Positions 52,396 to 61,663 are shown, counted from the first letter of the stretch. The stretch is DNA of 64,000 bases from Streptomyces sp. GESEQ-35 (GCF_017948485.1 NZ_JAFFSX010000001.1:558001-622000), one strand, 5' to 3'. Made by a program: numbers and translations. The notes: a model not told the origin generated them from the letters alone.

Positions 52396-52426
52396 TTGGA
52401 CGAAAACTTTCAGCTCAATCGTCCAA
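52396..52426. promoter_or_regulatory. Operator candidate, inverted repeat TTGGACGA/TCGTCCAA
   Basis: TTGGACGA (52396-52403) and TCGTCCAA (52419-52426) are perfect inverted repeats separated by 15 AT-rich bases. They sit in the divergent promoter region of the lacI gene at 51368 and the gene at 52563. The arm spacing of 23 bases places both on the same DNA face. Confidence 0.6.
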
Positions 52427-52562
52427 GCAAAATAGCAGTGAGTCTGCGTGTCTTCCATGTTTCTTGTGCATGACCATTGAACCGTCTCTTCGGCCCCTGT
52501 TAGCTTGCCGCCACCACTCGGCCGCCCGTCCGCTCGCCGTGACCGAAGACCCGGGAGACACG

Positions 52563-54527
52563 ATGAAGCGCTCAAGGCTCATGCTGCTCGCCGCTGTTGC
52601 CGTGATCGTGCCGATGGCCCCCGCACTGTCGGCTACGGCGGCGGCAGACGGCGCCGCCCGTCCCCAACTCACCATCCCCGACCCGGGCTTCGAGAACGGC
52701 GGCACGGGCTGGACCTTCGGTCCCGGCACCGGGGTCGGCACCGGCAACTCCCACGGCGGTGCCCGCTTCCTCTACCTCGACGCCGGAGCCGGCAAGAGCG
52801 CCGAGCTGACCCTCGTAGCGCCCCGGCACGGCAGTTACGACTTCTCCGCGTGGATCGGGAGCTCCGGCACCGGCGGCACGTACACGGTCCGGCGCAACGG
52901 CGAGACCGTCGACACGATCGTCCTGCCGCAGCGCGACGCGTACGCCCGTTACACCGTCAGCCGCGTCGAGCTGAAGGCCGGAGACCGGCTACAGATCGTG
53001 ATCGGCTCCGGCAGCCGCTGGGTCAACGTCGACGACCTGATGATCTCCCCCGCCGCACCCGCCGACCCGACGGTCACCTCGTCCGACCCCGAGGTCGTGG
53101 AGATGTTCCGCTGGGCCAAGAAGAAGGCCAACAGCTGGGTGCAGCTGCCCGGCACAGTCGGTCCGATCAACGTCGACGAGTACCAGACCGGCGGCACCGG
53201 CACCGCCTCGTACGGGCCCTCCTACTGGGCCGGATACGCCAACCGCAGCGCCTACTACTCCCGCGACATGACCCACCAGCTCGCCGGCGCCCACCTCCTC
53301 GGCCTCGACACCGAGAACAGGACGATGCTCCGCTCGTACGCGTCGTCGGCCACCGCCGAGCACAAGTACTTCCCGGTGTGGGCCCTCAACTTCGACGCCA
53401 AGACCTACCTGAGCATCGACTACAAGAGCCCGGACAACTTCGTCCGCGAAGTGCCGGCCGTCTTCGAACTCGTCGAGAAGGCAGCCCAGGCGTACCTGTG
53501 GACCGGCGACCGCAGATACGTGGACGACCCGGTGCTGTGGGACTTCTACCGGCACGCCACCGAGGAGTTCATCGACCTGCACAACTCCGCCAAGCCCAAC
53601 GGCAAGGTCGAGGTCGCCGAGGGCACGGGCAACGGCATCTTCGCCGGCGCCGCCAGCTACAACGAGCAGGACGGCGACGGCCTCGCCGAGGCCGGGGACG
53701 GCATCGCCGCGCAGTACCAGGCGTATCTGGCGCTGGCCACACTCGCACGCGGCAAGGGCGACACCGCGTTGGCCAGGACGTACGACAAGCGTGCCGCCGA
53801 TCTCAAGGCGTACTACAACGACGAGTGGAGCGGCACCGGAAGCGGCGCCGACATGGTCCGCGCGTACACCACGTCCGGCACCCCGGTCACCGGCTGGGGC
53901 AAGGAGAACAGCGTCTTCGTACCGATGAAGCAGATTCTCGATCCCGGCCCGCGCAACGACGCCTATCTCGACTACATCCAGGTGCAGGAGCTGGGTCCTG
54001 AGGGGTCGCCCAACATCGAGTCGACGACGTACCTGCCCGACATGTTCTTCAAGAACAACCGCAACGACACCGCCTGGACGTGGATGAAGAAGATCTACGA
54101 GCAGCGGGAGCTCCAGCACATCAACTCCAGCCAGGGCCCCAACGGTGACTACCCCGAGGTGTCGTTCACCCTGGTCAGCCAGACCGTCGAGGGCCTGATG
54201 GGCATCGCACCGGACGCGGCGAACCACAAGGTGACCACGCAGTCCCGGCTGCCGTCCGGCATGAAGTGGCTCCAGGCAGCGGACGTACCCATCGGCACGA
54301 GCACGGTCACCGTACGGCACGACGGCGCGACGAAGATCACGCTGACGAACAACGCCCGCAAGGGCACCTACCGCTGGGAGGCCCGCTTCCCCGGGGTCCA
54401 CAAGAAGATCACCGTCAACGGTGTCCCGCAGCACGTGCGCACCAAGACGGTCGGCGGCGTGACGTACACGTACGCGACGCCGACGGTGCGGGCCGGGTCG
54501 ACGGCGGTGGTGCAGGTGAGCGACTGA
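52563..54527 (+). CDS. Secreted six-hairpin glycosidase-like protein with N-terminal carbohydrate-binding-like domain
   Basis: A 654-residue protein from the ATG at 52563. The signal peptide (MKRSRLMLLAAVAVIVPMAP) ends near ATAAADG. Residues 38-170 form a CBM-like beta-sandwich (TIPDPGFENGGTGWTFGPG to WVNVDDLMISP). Residues 180-600 look like an (alpha/alpha)6 barrel: SYWAGYANRSAYYSRDMTHQ, EKAAQAYLWTGDRRYVDDPV, AAQYQAYLALATLARGKGD, INSSQGPNGDYPEVSFTLVS. I cannot assign a GH number; rhamnosidase-like or related toroid hydrolases are closest by feel. The acids in RDM, DEY and GDYPEV are possible catalytic residues. The shared operator suggests it works with the GH110 enzyme. Confidence 0.75.
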   Translation: MKRSRLMLLAAVAVIVPMAPALSATAAADGAARPQLTIPDPGFENGGTGWTFGPGTGVGTGNSHGGARFLYLDAGAGKSAELTLVAPRHGSYDFSAWIGSSGTGGTYTVRRNGETVDTIVLPQRDAYARYTVSRVELKAGDRLQIVIGSGSRWVNVDDLMISPAAPADPTVTSSDPEVVEMFRWAKKKANSWVQLPGTVGPINVDEYQTGGTGTASYGPSYWAGYANRSAYYSRDMTHQLAGAHLLGLDTENRTMLRSYASSATAEHKYFPVWALNFDAKTYLSIDYKSPDNFVREVPAVFELVEKAAQAYLWTGDRRYVDDPVLWDFYRHATEEFIDLHNSAKPNGKVEVAEGTGNGIFAGAASYNEQDGDGLAEAGDGIAAQYQAYLALATLARGKGDTALARTYDKRAADLKAYYNDEWSGTGSGADMVRAYTTSGTPVTGWGKENSVFVPMKQILDPGPRNDAYLDYIQVQELGPEGSPNIESTTYLPDMFFKNNRNDTAWTWMKKIYEQRELQHINSSQGPNGDYPEVSFTLVSQTVEGLMGIAPDAANHKVTTQSRLPSGMKWLQAADVPIGTSTVTVRHDGATKITLTNNARKGTYRWEARFPGVHKKITVNGVPQHVRTKTVGGVTYTYATPTVRAGSTAVVQVSD

Positions 54528-54556
54528 CGCGAACGCCACCTCCCGGTCCGCGCTGT

Positions 54557-54586
54557 GCCGTTGGCGGTCGGCAGACCGCTAACGGC
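54557..54586. terminator. Bidirectional terminator hairpin
   Basis: GCCGTTGGCGGTC (54557-54569) pairs with GACCGCTAACGGC (54574-54586) with one G-T pair and a four-base loop. It lies between two convergent genes and overlaps the stop of the tetR gene. Confidence 0.8.
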
Positions 54587-55319
54587 TCACGTGTGCGGGG
54601 ATCCTGCTGTGGATGTCGGTGAGCATGGTCCGCATGCCCATGCGGAAGATCTCGGCCTGATGGTCGCCGATGAAGGAAGTGTGCCCGAACACCTCCAGGA
54701 CGACGAGGCCGTGCATGTGTCCCCACGCGCTCAGCAGGAGAGCGGTCGCGGGAGGCGGCAGAGCTCCCGGATCGTCCGGTGACAGGTGTGCCAGATGTGC
54801 CCGGAGCGGGGACGAGAGCGCGGGGGTGTCGGCCGCGGCGAGTTGCTCCGCGGTGAACCCGCCGAAGAGCTCGTGCTGGAAGATCGCGCTCATCCGGCGC
54901 ATCGCCTGGGTGGTCGGGCCCTCGACGGGTGCCGCGTAGTCCCGCAGCGGTGTTCCGTAGAGAAGCTGGAACCGTTCGGGATGGGCGACGGCCCACCGGC
55001 GGTAACCCTCGGCCGCGACCACCAGGCGCGGCAGATCCGTGTCGTCCGCCACGGTGTCGAGGGCCGTCTGCACGGCTGCGGCCAGGTCGTCGTACGCCTC
55101 GACGATGAGTTCCGTGACGAGTGCGTCCCGGCTCGGAAAGTAGTGGTAGAGCGCCTGCACGGTCATTCCGAGGCTGCGGGCGACCGCTCGCAGGGACAGG
55201 GCCGCGGGGCCATGTTCAGTGATGTGGAGCTCGGCGGCGTCCACGATCTCCCGGGTGGCGGCGGCCCGGCGTCGCTGACGCAGGGAGGGCGGGGCCGTTG
55301 CGCGTTCGTCTACGGGCAT
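54579..55319 (-). CDS. TetR family regulator
   Basis: A 246-residue protein from the ATG at 55317-55319. The N-terminal HTH is TREIVDAAELHITEHGPAAL with LSLRAVARSLGMTVQALYHY and FPSRDALVTELIVEAYDDL. The C-terminal TetR_C-type domain includes RWAVAHPERFQLLYGTPLRD. It is divergent from the MMPL transporter gene and most likely represses it, as is common for this pair. An imperfect inverted repeat in the shared promoter (55367-55390) is the probable operator. Confidence 0.92.
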   Translation of the reverse strand: MPVDERATAPPSLRQRRRAAATREIVDAAELHITEHGPAALSLRAVARSLGMTVQALYHYFPSRDALVTELIVEAYDDLAAAVQTALDTVADDTDLPRLVVAAEGYRRWAVAHPERFQLLYGTPLRDYAAPVEGPTTQAMRRMSAIFQHELFGGFTAEQLAAADTPALSSPLRAHLAHLSPDDPGALPPPATALLLSAWGHMHGLVVLEVFGHTSFIGDHQAEIFRMGMRTMLTDIHSRIPAHVSR

Positions 55320-55366
55320 GGGGCGACCGTACGACGCCAACTCCGGCGATGTATCAGTAATTTGAA

Positions 55367-55390
55367 CACTGTCAGGTAAATCTGGCACTG
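55367..55390. promoter_or_regulatory. TetR operator candidate
   Basis: CACTGTCAG (55367-55375) and CTGGCACTG (55382-55390) match as inverted repeats at 7 of 9 positions, six bases apart, in the tetR-mmpL divergent promoter. Confidence 0.45.
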
Positions 55391-55497
55391 CCAAAGCCCG
55401 TGCCGTCTCCCCTAACGTCGGTGCCGCGACGCAAACCGGTCTGCTTCACGTCGTCTTCACCTTCACCTGCACCGCAAGGACGTAAAGGAGATCGTGC

Positions 55498-57741
55498 GTG
55501 TTTGAACGCATAGCCGAACTGACGATTCGCCGGTCACGGCTGGTACTCGTCGTCGCCGTCGTGGCGGTGGCCCTCATGGGCGCCCTGGGCGCCGGCGCGT
55601 TCGGCAAGCTGCTGGGGGGCGGCTTCGACGACCCGGCCTCCCAGTCCACCCGCGCCAGGAAGGTCATCGACGAGAAGTTCGGCGGAGAGACGAACCTGGT
55701 TCTGCTGGTCCGTGCCCCTGACGGCCGGGTCGACACCCCGGCCGCACGGCAGAGCGGCCAGGATCTGGTGGTCGACCTCAAGGGAGAGAAGAACCTCGCG
55801 AACGTCGTCTCGTACTGGGACACGGGCAGCGCCGACCTCCGCTCCCGGGACGGGCGCGAGGCCATCGTCCTCGCCCATGTGCAGGGCGACGAGACAGAAC
55901 TTCAGAAGAACGCACAGGACGTCATCGCCTCGTACAGCGGGACGTACGAGAACGCACTCACGGTCCGAGCCGGAGGCGGCGCCGCCGTGGGCAGCGACAT
56001 GTCGACGCAGGTGACCGAAGACCTCGTCCTGGCCGAGACCATCGCCATACCGCTGACACTCGTGCTGCTCCTGTTCGTCTTCGGCAGTGTGGTCGCGGCC
56101 CTGCTGCCGCTGGCCATCGCGATCATCGCCATCCTGGGCTCGTTCGCCCAGCTCTCCCTCCTCGCCGACGTCACCGACGTATCAATCTCCGCGACCAACC
56201 TCACCACGGCTCTGGGTCTCGGCCTCGGCATCGACTACGCCCTGCTGATGATCAGCCGCTTCCGGGAGCAGCTCGCGGCGGGGTTGAGCGTGGACGACGC
56301 CGTGAGGCAGACGGTGAACACCGCGGGCCGCACCGTCGCGTTCTCCGCAGCGACGGTGGCCGCCGCGCTCGCGGCGCTCCTGGTGTTCCCGCAGTACTTC
56401 CTCAGCTCGTTCGGCTATGCCGGCGTCGGTGTCGTCGCCATCGCAGCCGTCAGCACCCTGTTCGTGATGCCGGCCCTGTTCGTCGTCCTGGGGCACCGGG
56501 TCAACAGCGGGCGGATTCCGTGGGTGAAGCGGGGACACGTCGGTGCTCGGGCCTCCCTGTGGGGGCGGCTGGCCCGCACCGTCATGCGGCGGCCCGCGCT
56601 CACCGCGCTGCCCGTGCTCGCGGTCCTGCTGGTGGCGGCGAGCCCCCTGCTGGGCATCACCTTCGGCACGCCGGACGAACGGGTCCTGCCCGAGGGCGCG
56701 GAGAGCCGCCAGGTCTCCACGGCACTGCGGGAGAACTTCAACGGCAACGACGAAGCGGCCCTCCATGTCGTCATCGACCAGCCTGTCGCCGAGGCCCCGT
56801 TGAGCACGTACGCCGTCGAACTGTCCGGGCTCGAAGGCGTCGTCCGCGTCGAGACCAGCGGAGGAACCTACGCCGACGGAGGGTCGACGGCGGCCGGTGC
56901 GGGCAACGCCGCCCTCGGCCGGCCCGACGCACAGCAGGTCAGTGTGGTGAGCGACCTGGCACCGCGGTCGGACGCGGCGCAGAGCCTGGTCGACGAGGTG
57001 CGGGCGGTCACCCCGCCCGCCGGATCACAGCCCCTGGTGGGCGGAGTCGACGCCGAGCTGGTCGACTCCAAGGACTCCATCAGCAGTCGGCTCCCGATCG
57101 CCGTTGCCCTGGTCGCCCTCACCACCTTCGTCCTGCTCTTCCTGTTCACCGGCAGCGTCGTGCAACCGCTGCGGGCGCTGCTCCTCAACGTGATCAGCCT
57201 GGGAGCGACCCTCGGCGTCATGACCTGGATGTTCCAGGACGGCAACCTCTCCTCCCTGTTCGGCTTCACCGCGCAGCCGATGGAGGTGTCGATGACCGTG
57301 CTGATGTTCTGCATCGCCTTCGGCCTCTCGATGGACTACGAGGTGTTCGTCACCAGCCGGATCAAGGAACTCCACGACGCGGGCCACGACAACGAGTCCG
57401 CCGTCGCCGACGGTCTCGGGCATACGGGACGCATCGTGACCGCGGCGGCCTGTCTGCTCGCCGTGAGCTTCTTCGCCTTCGGCACCTCCAAGATCAGCTT
57501 CATGCAGATGTTCGGCCTCGGCAGCGGACTGGCCATCCTCATCGACGCCGTCGCCGTGCGCGGCGTCCTCGTCCCCGCCGCCATGCGCCTGCTCGGCCGC
57601 TCGGCCTGGTACGCGCCCGGCTTCCTCCGCAAGCTCCACGGCCGGTTCGGCCTCAGCGAAGGCGGCCCCATGCCACCGCCCGCGGCTGCACCGGGGCCCA
57701 CGGCGGAGTCGCCGTACATGAAGGACTCGACGGGAGTCTGA
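55498..57741 (+). CDS. MMPL family (RND-type) membrane transporter
   Basis: A 747-residue protein. GTG at 55498 follows AAAGGAG. There are twelve predicted helices in the MMPL arrangement: one, a first extracellular domain with GVVS-like YWDTGSADLRSRDG, then five helices with the proton-relay motif GLGIDYALLMISRFREQL, a second half with IAFGLSMDYEVFVTSRIKEL and EDGNLSSLFGF-type loops. It is a short MmpL without the long second loop. Such proteins export lipids, metabolites or drugs in actinobacteria. It is divergent from its likely TetR repressor gene. Confidence 0.94.
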   Translation: MFERIAELTIRRSRLVLVVAVVAVALMGALGAGAFGKLLGGGFDDPASQSTRARKVIDEKFGGETNLVLLVRAPDGRVDTPAARQSGQDLVVDLKGEKNLANVVSYWDTGSADLRSRDGREAIVLAHVQGDETELQKNAQDVIASYSGTYENALTVRAGGGAAVGSDMSTQVTEDLVLAETIAIPLTLVLLLFVFGSVVAALLPLAIAIIAILGSFAQLSLLADVTDVSISATNLTTALGLGLGIDYALLMISRFREQLAAGLSVDDAVRQTVNTAGRTVAFSAATVAAALAALLVFPQYFLSSFGYAGVGVVAIAAVSTLFVMPALFVVLGHRVNSGRIPWVKRGHVGARASLWGRLARTVMRRPALTALPVLAVLLVAASPLLGITFGTPDERVLPEGAESRQVSTALRENFNGNDEAALHVVIDQPVAEAPLSTYAVELSGLEGVVRVETSGGTYADGGSTAAGAGNAALGRPDAQQVSVVSDLAPRSDAAQSLVDEVRAVTPPAGSQPLVGGVDAELVDSKDSISSRLPIAVALVALTTFVLLFLFTGSVVQPLRALLLNVISLGATLGVMTWMFQDGNLSSLFGFTAQPMEVSMTVLMFCIAFGLSMDYEVFVTSRIKELHDAGHDNESAVADGLGHTGRIVTAAACLLAVSFFAFGTSKISFMQMFGLGSGLAILIDAVAVRGVLVPAAMRLLGRSAWYAPGFLRKLHGRFGLSEGGPMPPPAAAPGPTAESPYMKDSTGV

Positions 57742-57989
57742 CCACGCGATTCCACGCCCCGACAGGTGCCCGCCTCCACCCCCAGGAGGCGGGCACCGCC
57801 ACGCACAGCGAGATCGTCACGTTCACCGACGAGCACGGCCGCGTGTGCACCGCGGCGGTGGTCGTCGACCAGGAGCAGAACGAGGGCGACGACTACGAGA
57901 TCTCCAGCCTCGACTGCGACTACCCACCGGAGGGCCGAACGCCGGGGCCCACCCGCTACTCGCCACTGCCGGAACGGGAAGAGGAGTGA
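57738..57989 (+). CDS. Small hypothetical protein, possible CTG start
   Basis: A coding-like frame of up to 83 residues follows directly on the MMPL gene. It includes SEIVTFTDEHGRVCTAAVVV, then DQEQNEGDDYEISSLDCDYP and an acidic end (PLPEREEE). There is no ATG or GTG early in the frame. A CTG at 57738 overlaps the MMPL stop as CTGA, the same geometry as the usual ATGA coupling, with GACGGGA a few bases upstream. Two cysteines are present; no known family. A non-coding alternative cannot be ruled out. Confidence 0.45.
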   Translation: MTTRFHAPTGARLHPQEAGTATHSEIVTFTDEHGRVCTAAVVVDQEQNEGDDYEISSLDCDYPPEGRTPGPTRYSPLPEREEE

Positions 57990-58066
57990 CCTGCCTCATC
58001 TGACTCTCAGAGTCGGCTGGTTCGCTGTGCACTCCAGGGTCCCACCGTCCTCGGAGGCGCTGAACC

Positions 58067-59020
58067 ATGCCCCGTAACCACCCCCGCCCCACGCGTCGCG
58101 CCGTCCTCGGCGGAGCCGCCCTCGCCACGCTCGCGACCGCGGCCGGAGCCGGATCTGCGAACGCCGCGTCCGCCGCGCCGGCTTCCACGTGGCCGACCGA
58201 GTTCCCGCTCCCGAACGGCTTCCTCCCCGAGGGAGTCACCATCGGCGCCAAGCCCTACGCGTACTTCGGCTCCCGCGCCAACGGTGCCGTGTACCGAGCC
58301 GACCTGCGCACCGGCGAGGGCACGATCGTCCATGCAGGTGAGACCGGCACAATCACCAACGGGCTCAAGGTGGACCACGACGGTCTGCTGTACCTCTCGT
58401 CCGGATCCACCGGTGGTGCCGCACGGATCGTCGACTCCCGCACCGGCGACCTCGTGACCACTTACCAACTCACCGACCCGACCGGCCACTTCATCAACGA
58501 CGTCGCCCTGCTCGGCGACCGCGCCTGGTTCACCGACTCCTACGGCGCCGTCCTCTACGGTGTGCCGCGGGGCGGAGCGGGAGACGTCCGTGAGCTGCCG
58601 ATCAGCGGCGAGTGGGTGCAGTCGGCTGCGGGAATCAGCGCCAACGGCCTCGTCCCCACCCCCGACGGCACGGGGCTGATCGTCGTCAACGGCGGCAAGC
58701 TCTACCGCGTACCGCTGAAGACCGGTGAGGCCACCGAGATCACGCTGAGCGGTACGACCGCGCTCACCTACGGCGACGGCCTCCTGCTTGTCGGCCACAC
58801 CCTGTACGTCGTCCAGAACCGGCTCAACCAGGTCAGCGTTCTCGACCTCGACTCCCACATCGGCACCGCCACCCTGAGCCGCACGATCACCGACGCCCGC
58901 CTCGACGTTCCCACCACGGCCGCCAGCTACGGCAACCGCCTGTACCTCGTCAACGCCCGCTTCACGAGCCCGCAGCTCCCGGAGACGACGTTCACCTGTG
59001 TTGCGGTCCCTCTCCTCTGA
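58067..59020 (+). CDS. Tat-secreted SMP-30-like beta-propeller protein
   Basis: A 317-residue protein. The N-terminus RPTRRAVLGGAALATLATAA is a twin-arginine signal, cleaved near ANAASA. The mature part is a six-bladed propeller of the SMP-30/gluconolactonase-like type: LPNGFLPEGVTIGAKPYAYF, TITNGLKVDHDGLLYLSSGS, FINDVALLGDRAWFTDSYGA, SANGLVPTPDGTGLIVVNGG. Acidic and Asn residues at the metal-site positions are kept, so a lactonase or hydrolase role is possible. Such proteins are often labelled superoxide dismutase by transfer error. Single-gene unit. Confidence 0.85.
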   Translation: MPRNHPRPTRRAVLGGAALATLATAAGAGSANAASAAPASTWPTEFPLPNGFLPEGVTIGAKPYAYFGSRANGAVYRADLRTGEGTIVHAGETGTITNGLKVDHDGLLYLSSGSTGGAARIVDSRTGDLVTTYQLTDPTGHFINDVALLGDRAWFTDSYGAVLYGVPRGGAGDVRELPISGEWVQSAAGISANGLVPTPDGTGLIVVNGGKLYRVPLKTGEATEITLSGTTALTYGDGLLLVGHTLYVVQNRLNQVSVLDLDSHIGTATLSRTITDARLDVPTTAASYGNRLYLVNARFTSPQLPETTFTCVAVPLL

Positions 59021-59075
59021 CCGAACTCCAGCGCCTCATGCCCTTATGCGCGCGCCCTCCCGGAGGATCTCGTCG

Positions 59076-59462
59076 TCATTGAGGGGGCGCGTAGACCCGA
59101 GCCAGGTCGAGCACGACTCGGAGGTCCGCGATCAGTCCGTCGTCGCCGACTCGCCAGATGGTCACCGCGGGCAGGGTCACTTCCCCCGCGTCGAGCCGGG
59201 TGTAGGTCACGTCGGTGAGGGCGATGGTCGTGGCGTCGACGGCCCAGGTGTCGAGAATGCGGTGGCGCAGGCCGGCGATGGTGTCCATGAACGCGGCGTT
59301 GGCGGCCAGGATGGCCTGGCGGCCGGAGAGCGGTTCACCGTTGCCGAAGACCATGGTGGCGTCCTCGGCGAAGAGATCGGCGACCGCGCGCAGTTCCCGC
59401 CCGTCGATCTTCGCGAAGAGGGCGTCTGCCGTGATGGTGGGTGTGACATCTGTGCTGGTCAT
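59076..59462 (-). CDS. SnoaL-like (NTF2 fold) protein
   Basis: A 128-residue protein. ATG at 59460-59462 overlaps the stop of the cupin gene (ATGA). The cone-shaped alpha+beta fold is indicated by TADALFAKIDGRELRAVADL, FAEDATMVFGNGEPLSGRQA and the long strands DVTYTRLDAGEVTLPAVTIW. It could be a ketosteroid-isomerase-like enzyme or a binding protein. Being coupled to a cupin gene suggests both act on one small molecule, which is unknown. Confidence 0.85.
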   Translation of the reverse strand: MTSTDVTPTITADALFAKIDGRELRAVADLFAEDATMVFGNGEPLSGRQAILAANAAFMDTIAGLRHRILDTWAVDATTIALTDVTYTRLDAGEVTLPAVTIWRVGDDGLIADLRVVLDLARVYAPPQ

Positions 59463-59980
59463 GTCGCCTCCTGTCCGGACGGAGGACCGTCTGCGGGGCC
59501 CCCGATGTGCGCGCCGTAGGCCCGTGAGAGCTCGGCGACGCGGGCGAAGTCGGCGGGGTCGAGCGGGGGTGCCTGCTCGCCGGGCCTGGCCGGTACGCCC
59601 GCCTCGGCGAAGAATCGCTCGAACCCGGCGGGCGCGGTCAGTATGAGCATGCGCGCCGGAGTCACGCCCGGGTTGGTGAATCCGTGCACGATCCCCCGTG
59701 GCAGATAGACGAAGTCCCCCGCGCGGGCGGCGGTCGTCGACTGTCCGGTCAGCACTTCGAGCTCGCCGTCGAGCAGGTAGAAGGCCTCGTCCTCGCGCCC
59801 GTGCACATGCGGAGGCGGCCCGCCACCGGGCGGGACCCAGGCCTCGATCAGCGCGAACGCGCCGTTCGTCGAGTCGCCGGTCGCCTTGATGGTGTACGTG
59901 TCGCCCACCACCCACAGGGACCGGCCCTCTCCGGATCGGACATGGTGGGCCCGCGTCGGCACTTCGTTGATCGCGGTCAT
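59459..59980 (-). CDS. Cupin domain protein
   Basis: A 173-residue protein. The ATG at 59978-59980 is chosen because AAGGAG lies just before it; the further upstream ATG would place the ribosome binding site inside the gene. The cupin motif 1 is PPPHVHGREDEAFYLLDGEL and motif 2 is GDFVYLPRGIVHGFTNPG, with three His and one Glu as metal ligands. This is the quercetin-2,3-dioxygenase-like branch. It is divergent from the LuxR regulator gene. Confidence 0.9.
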   Translation of the reverse strand: MTAINEVPTRAHHVRSGEGRSLWVVGDTYTIKATGDSTNGAFALIEAWVPPGGGPPPHVHGREDEAFYLLDGELEVLTGQSTTAARAGDFVYLPRGIVHGFTNPGVTPARMLILTAPAGFERFFAEAGVPARPGEQAPPLDPADFARVAELSRAYGAHIGGPADGPPSGQEAT

Positions 59981-60094
59981 CGCGTCTCCTTCTTTCATTT
60001 CCCCCTGAACTGCCTGCTCACGACGTTAAGGACCCATGGAACCGATGCCTATACCACTTTTCTGGTGTTCTGCCCGAGACCTGTTCGTGCCACG

Positions 60095-61186
60095 ATGGAC
60101 GATGTGAACCACAGCACCCGGGCACGCGCCTACGAGCGGGTGGCACGGCTCACCGCCGCACAAGTCGACCTGGCGACGTTCCTGGACGAGGCGTCCGCGC
60201 TGCTCGCCAAGGCGCTGCCGCACGACGCGGCCTGCTGGCACACCATGGATCCGGCGACACTCATCGAGACGGGCTTCTTTCTGGAGGACATGCCGAACGC
60301 TCCGGACGCCGAGGTCGCCGCGCTCGCCTACCTGCCCGACGACTTCAACTCGTTCGTCGCGCTCGCGCGTTCCGGTCACCACAGCGGTGTCCTCAGTGCA
60401 GCCACCGGCGGCCGTCCCGAGCAGAGCGTGCGCTATCGCGAACTGCTGCGCCCGAACAACGTCATCGGCGAACTGCGCACGTCCTGTGTCGTGGACGGCG
60501 CCTGCTGGGGCAACTTCGCGTTCTTCCGCGAGGCCCCGGCCGATTTCACCGAGGACGAGCAGGCTTTCGCCCACGATCTCGCCTCGCTGTTGGGCGGTGG
60601 CTTCCGGGGCGCGGTGGTACGGGCCAGGAGCAGGAGCAGTGCCGTGGGGCTCTGGCCCGGGCTGCTGCTGTTCGACGAGAACCGGCAGGTCGAGTCGGCG
60701 ACCGGCCCGGCCAGCCACTGGCTCGGCGAACTCGGATTTCGTGGCACGCCGATCGAGGACCCGCTTCCGTACGCGCTCCTCACGGTCGCCGAGCATGCCC
60801 GCGGTGGAGCGGGCGACGCGAGCGTGCGGGTCCGCGGTGAGTCCGGTGTCTGGGTCGAGGTGCACGCCTCACCAGTGTCGGGCGGTGCCCCGGGCAGGAT
60901 CGCCGTCATCCTTCAGTCCGCCACCGCCCCGTCCGTCGCACCGCTGCTGTCCGCGGCCTACGGCCTCACCGCCAGGGAGCGCGAGCTGGTCGACCTGGTC
61001 CTCCAGGGCTGCGGGACGGGCGAGATCGCGACGCGCTTGTTCATCTCACCGCACACCGTCCAGGGGCACCTGAAGTCGATCTTCGCCAAGACCGGCGTAC
61101 GCAGCCGCAGGGAGCTGGTCACCCGAGTGTTCGTACCGGATCACAGCACGTCTCGCAGCCCACGTGACGACGGCGAGGACCGGTAA
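60095..61186 (+). CDS. LuxR family regulator with N-terminal GAF-like sensor
   Basis: A 363-residue protein from the ATG at 60095. Residues 20-175 look like a GAF-type sensor (LTAAQVDLATFLDEASALLA, DGACWGNFAFFREAPADFTE), then a PAS-like region near 195-275 (GLLLFDENRQVESATGPASH), and the C-terminal HTH YGLTARERELVDLVLQGCGT with GEIATRLFISPHTVQGHLKS. No ribosome binding site is obvious. The divergent cupin and SnoaL genes, 114 bases away, are the likely targets. Confidence 0.9.
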   Translation: MDDVNHSTRARAYERVARLTAAQVDLATFLDEASALLAKALPHDAACWHTMDPATLIETGFFLEDMPNAPDAEVAALAYLPDDFNSFVALARSGHHSGVLSAATGGRPEQSVRYRELLRPNNVIGELRTSCVVDGACWGNFAFFREAPADFTEDEQAFAHDLASLLGGGFRGAVVRARSRSSAVGLWPGLLLFDENRQVESATGPASHWLGELGFRGTPIEDPLPYALLTVAEHARGGAGDASVRVRGESGVWVEVHASPVSGGAPGRIAVILQSATAPSVAPLLSAAYGLTARERELVDLVLQGCGTGEIATRLFISPHTVQGHLKSIFAKTGVRSRRELVTRVFVPDHSTSRSPRDDGEDR

Positions 61187-61189
61187 CAG

Positions 61190-61663
61190 TCAGCCGGCCG
61201 CTTCCCCTTCGACGTACGACGCCAGGTTGGCCAGCGAGGAGGCGATCCCGACCTCGTGTACCGCTTGGTCGATGCCGGGTGGTACGCCCGTGGCGGTCAC
61301 GGTCACCTCGGTCCCGTCATCGACGGCGGCGCAGTGCCAGGTCATCGTCATGGTGCCCGCGTAGGACGGATCGTTGGACTCGAACACCGCCCGCTGCACC
61401 ACCCGCTCCGGTGGCACCAGCTCGGCGAACCCGATGTCGACGACATCCGTCGCATCCGATGTCTTGCCCGGGCTGTCGGTGGCGTCGAGGTAGGTGAGGA
61501 CCATCCGGAACCCACCACCGGGCCGGGGGTCCCACCGCTCCACCCGCCCGCGCATACCGTCCGGAGGCAACCAGGCCTCAAGGGACTCCCGGTCGAGGAG
61601 GGCACCGTAGACAGTCGCCTGCGGTGCCGCGATCACCCGGCTGGCGCGGTCGGTCCTGTCCAT
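61190..61663 (-). CDS. SRPBCC (AHSA1-like) family protein
   Basis: A 157-residue protein with the START/Bet v1-like fold: SRVIAAPQATVYGALLDRES, LEAWLPPDGMRGRVERWDPR, VLTYLDATDSPGK, ERVVQRAVFESNDPSYAGTM and the C-terminal helix GIDQAVHEVGIASSLANLAS. These proteins bind hydrophobic ligands or, in the AHSA1 branch, are annotated as ATPase activators without proof. It ends four bases after the LuxR stop on the opposite strand and lies just downstream of the MFS gene, perhaps on its transcript (9-base gap). Confidence 0.88.
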   Translation of the reverse strand: MDRTDRASRVIAAPQATVYGALLDRESLEAWLPPDGMRGRVERWDPRPGGGFRMVLTYLDATDSPGKTSDATDVVDIGFAELVPPERVVQRAVFESNDPSYAGTMTMTWHCAAVDDGTEVTVTATGVPPGIDQAVHEVGIASSLANLASYVEGEAAG

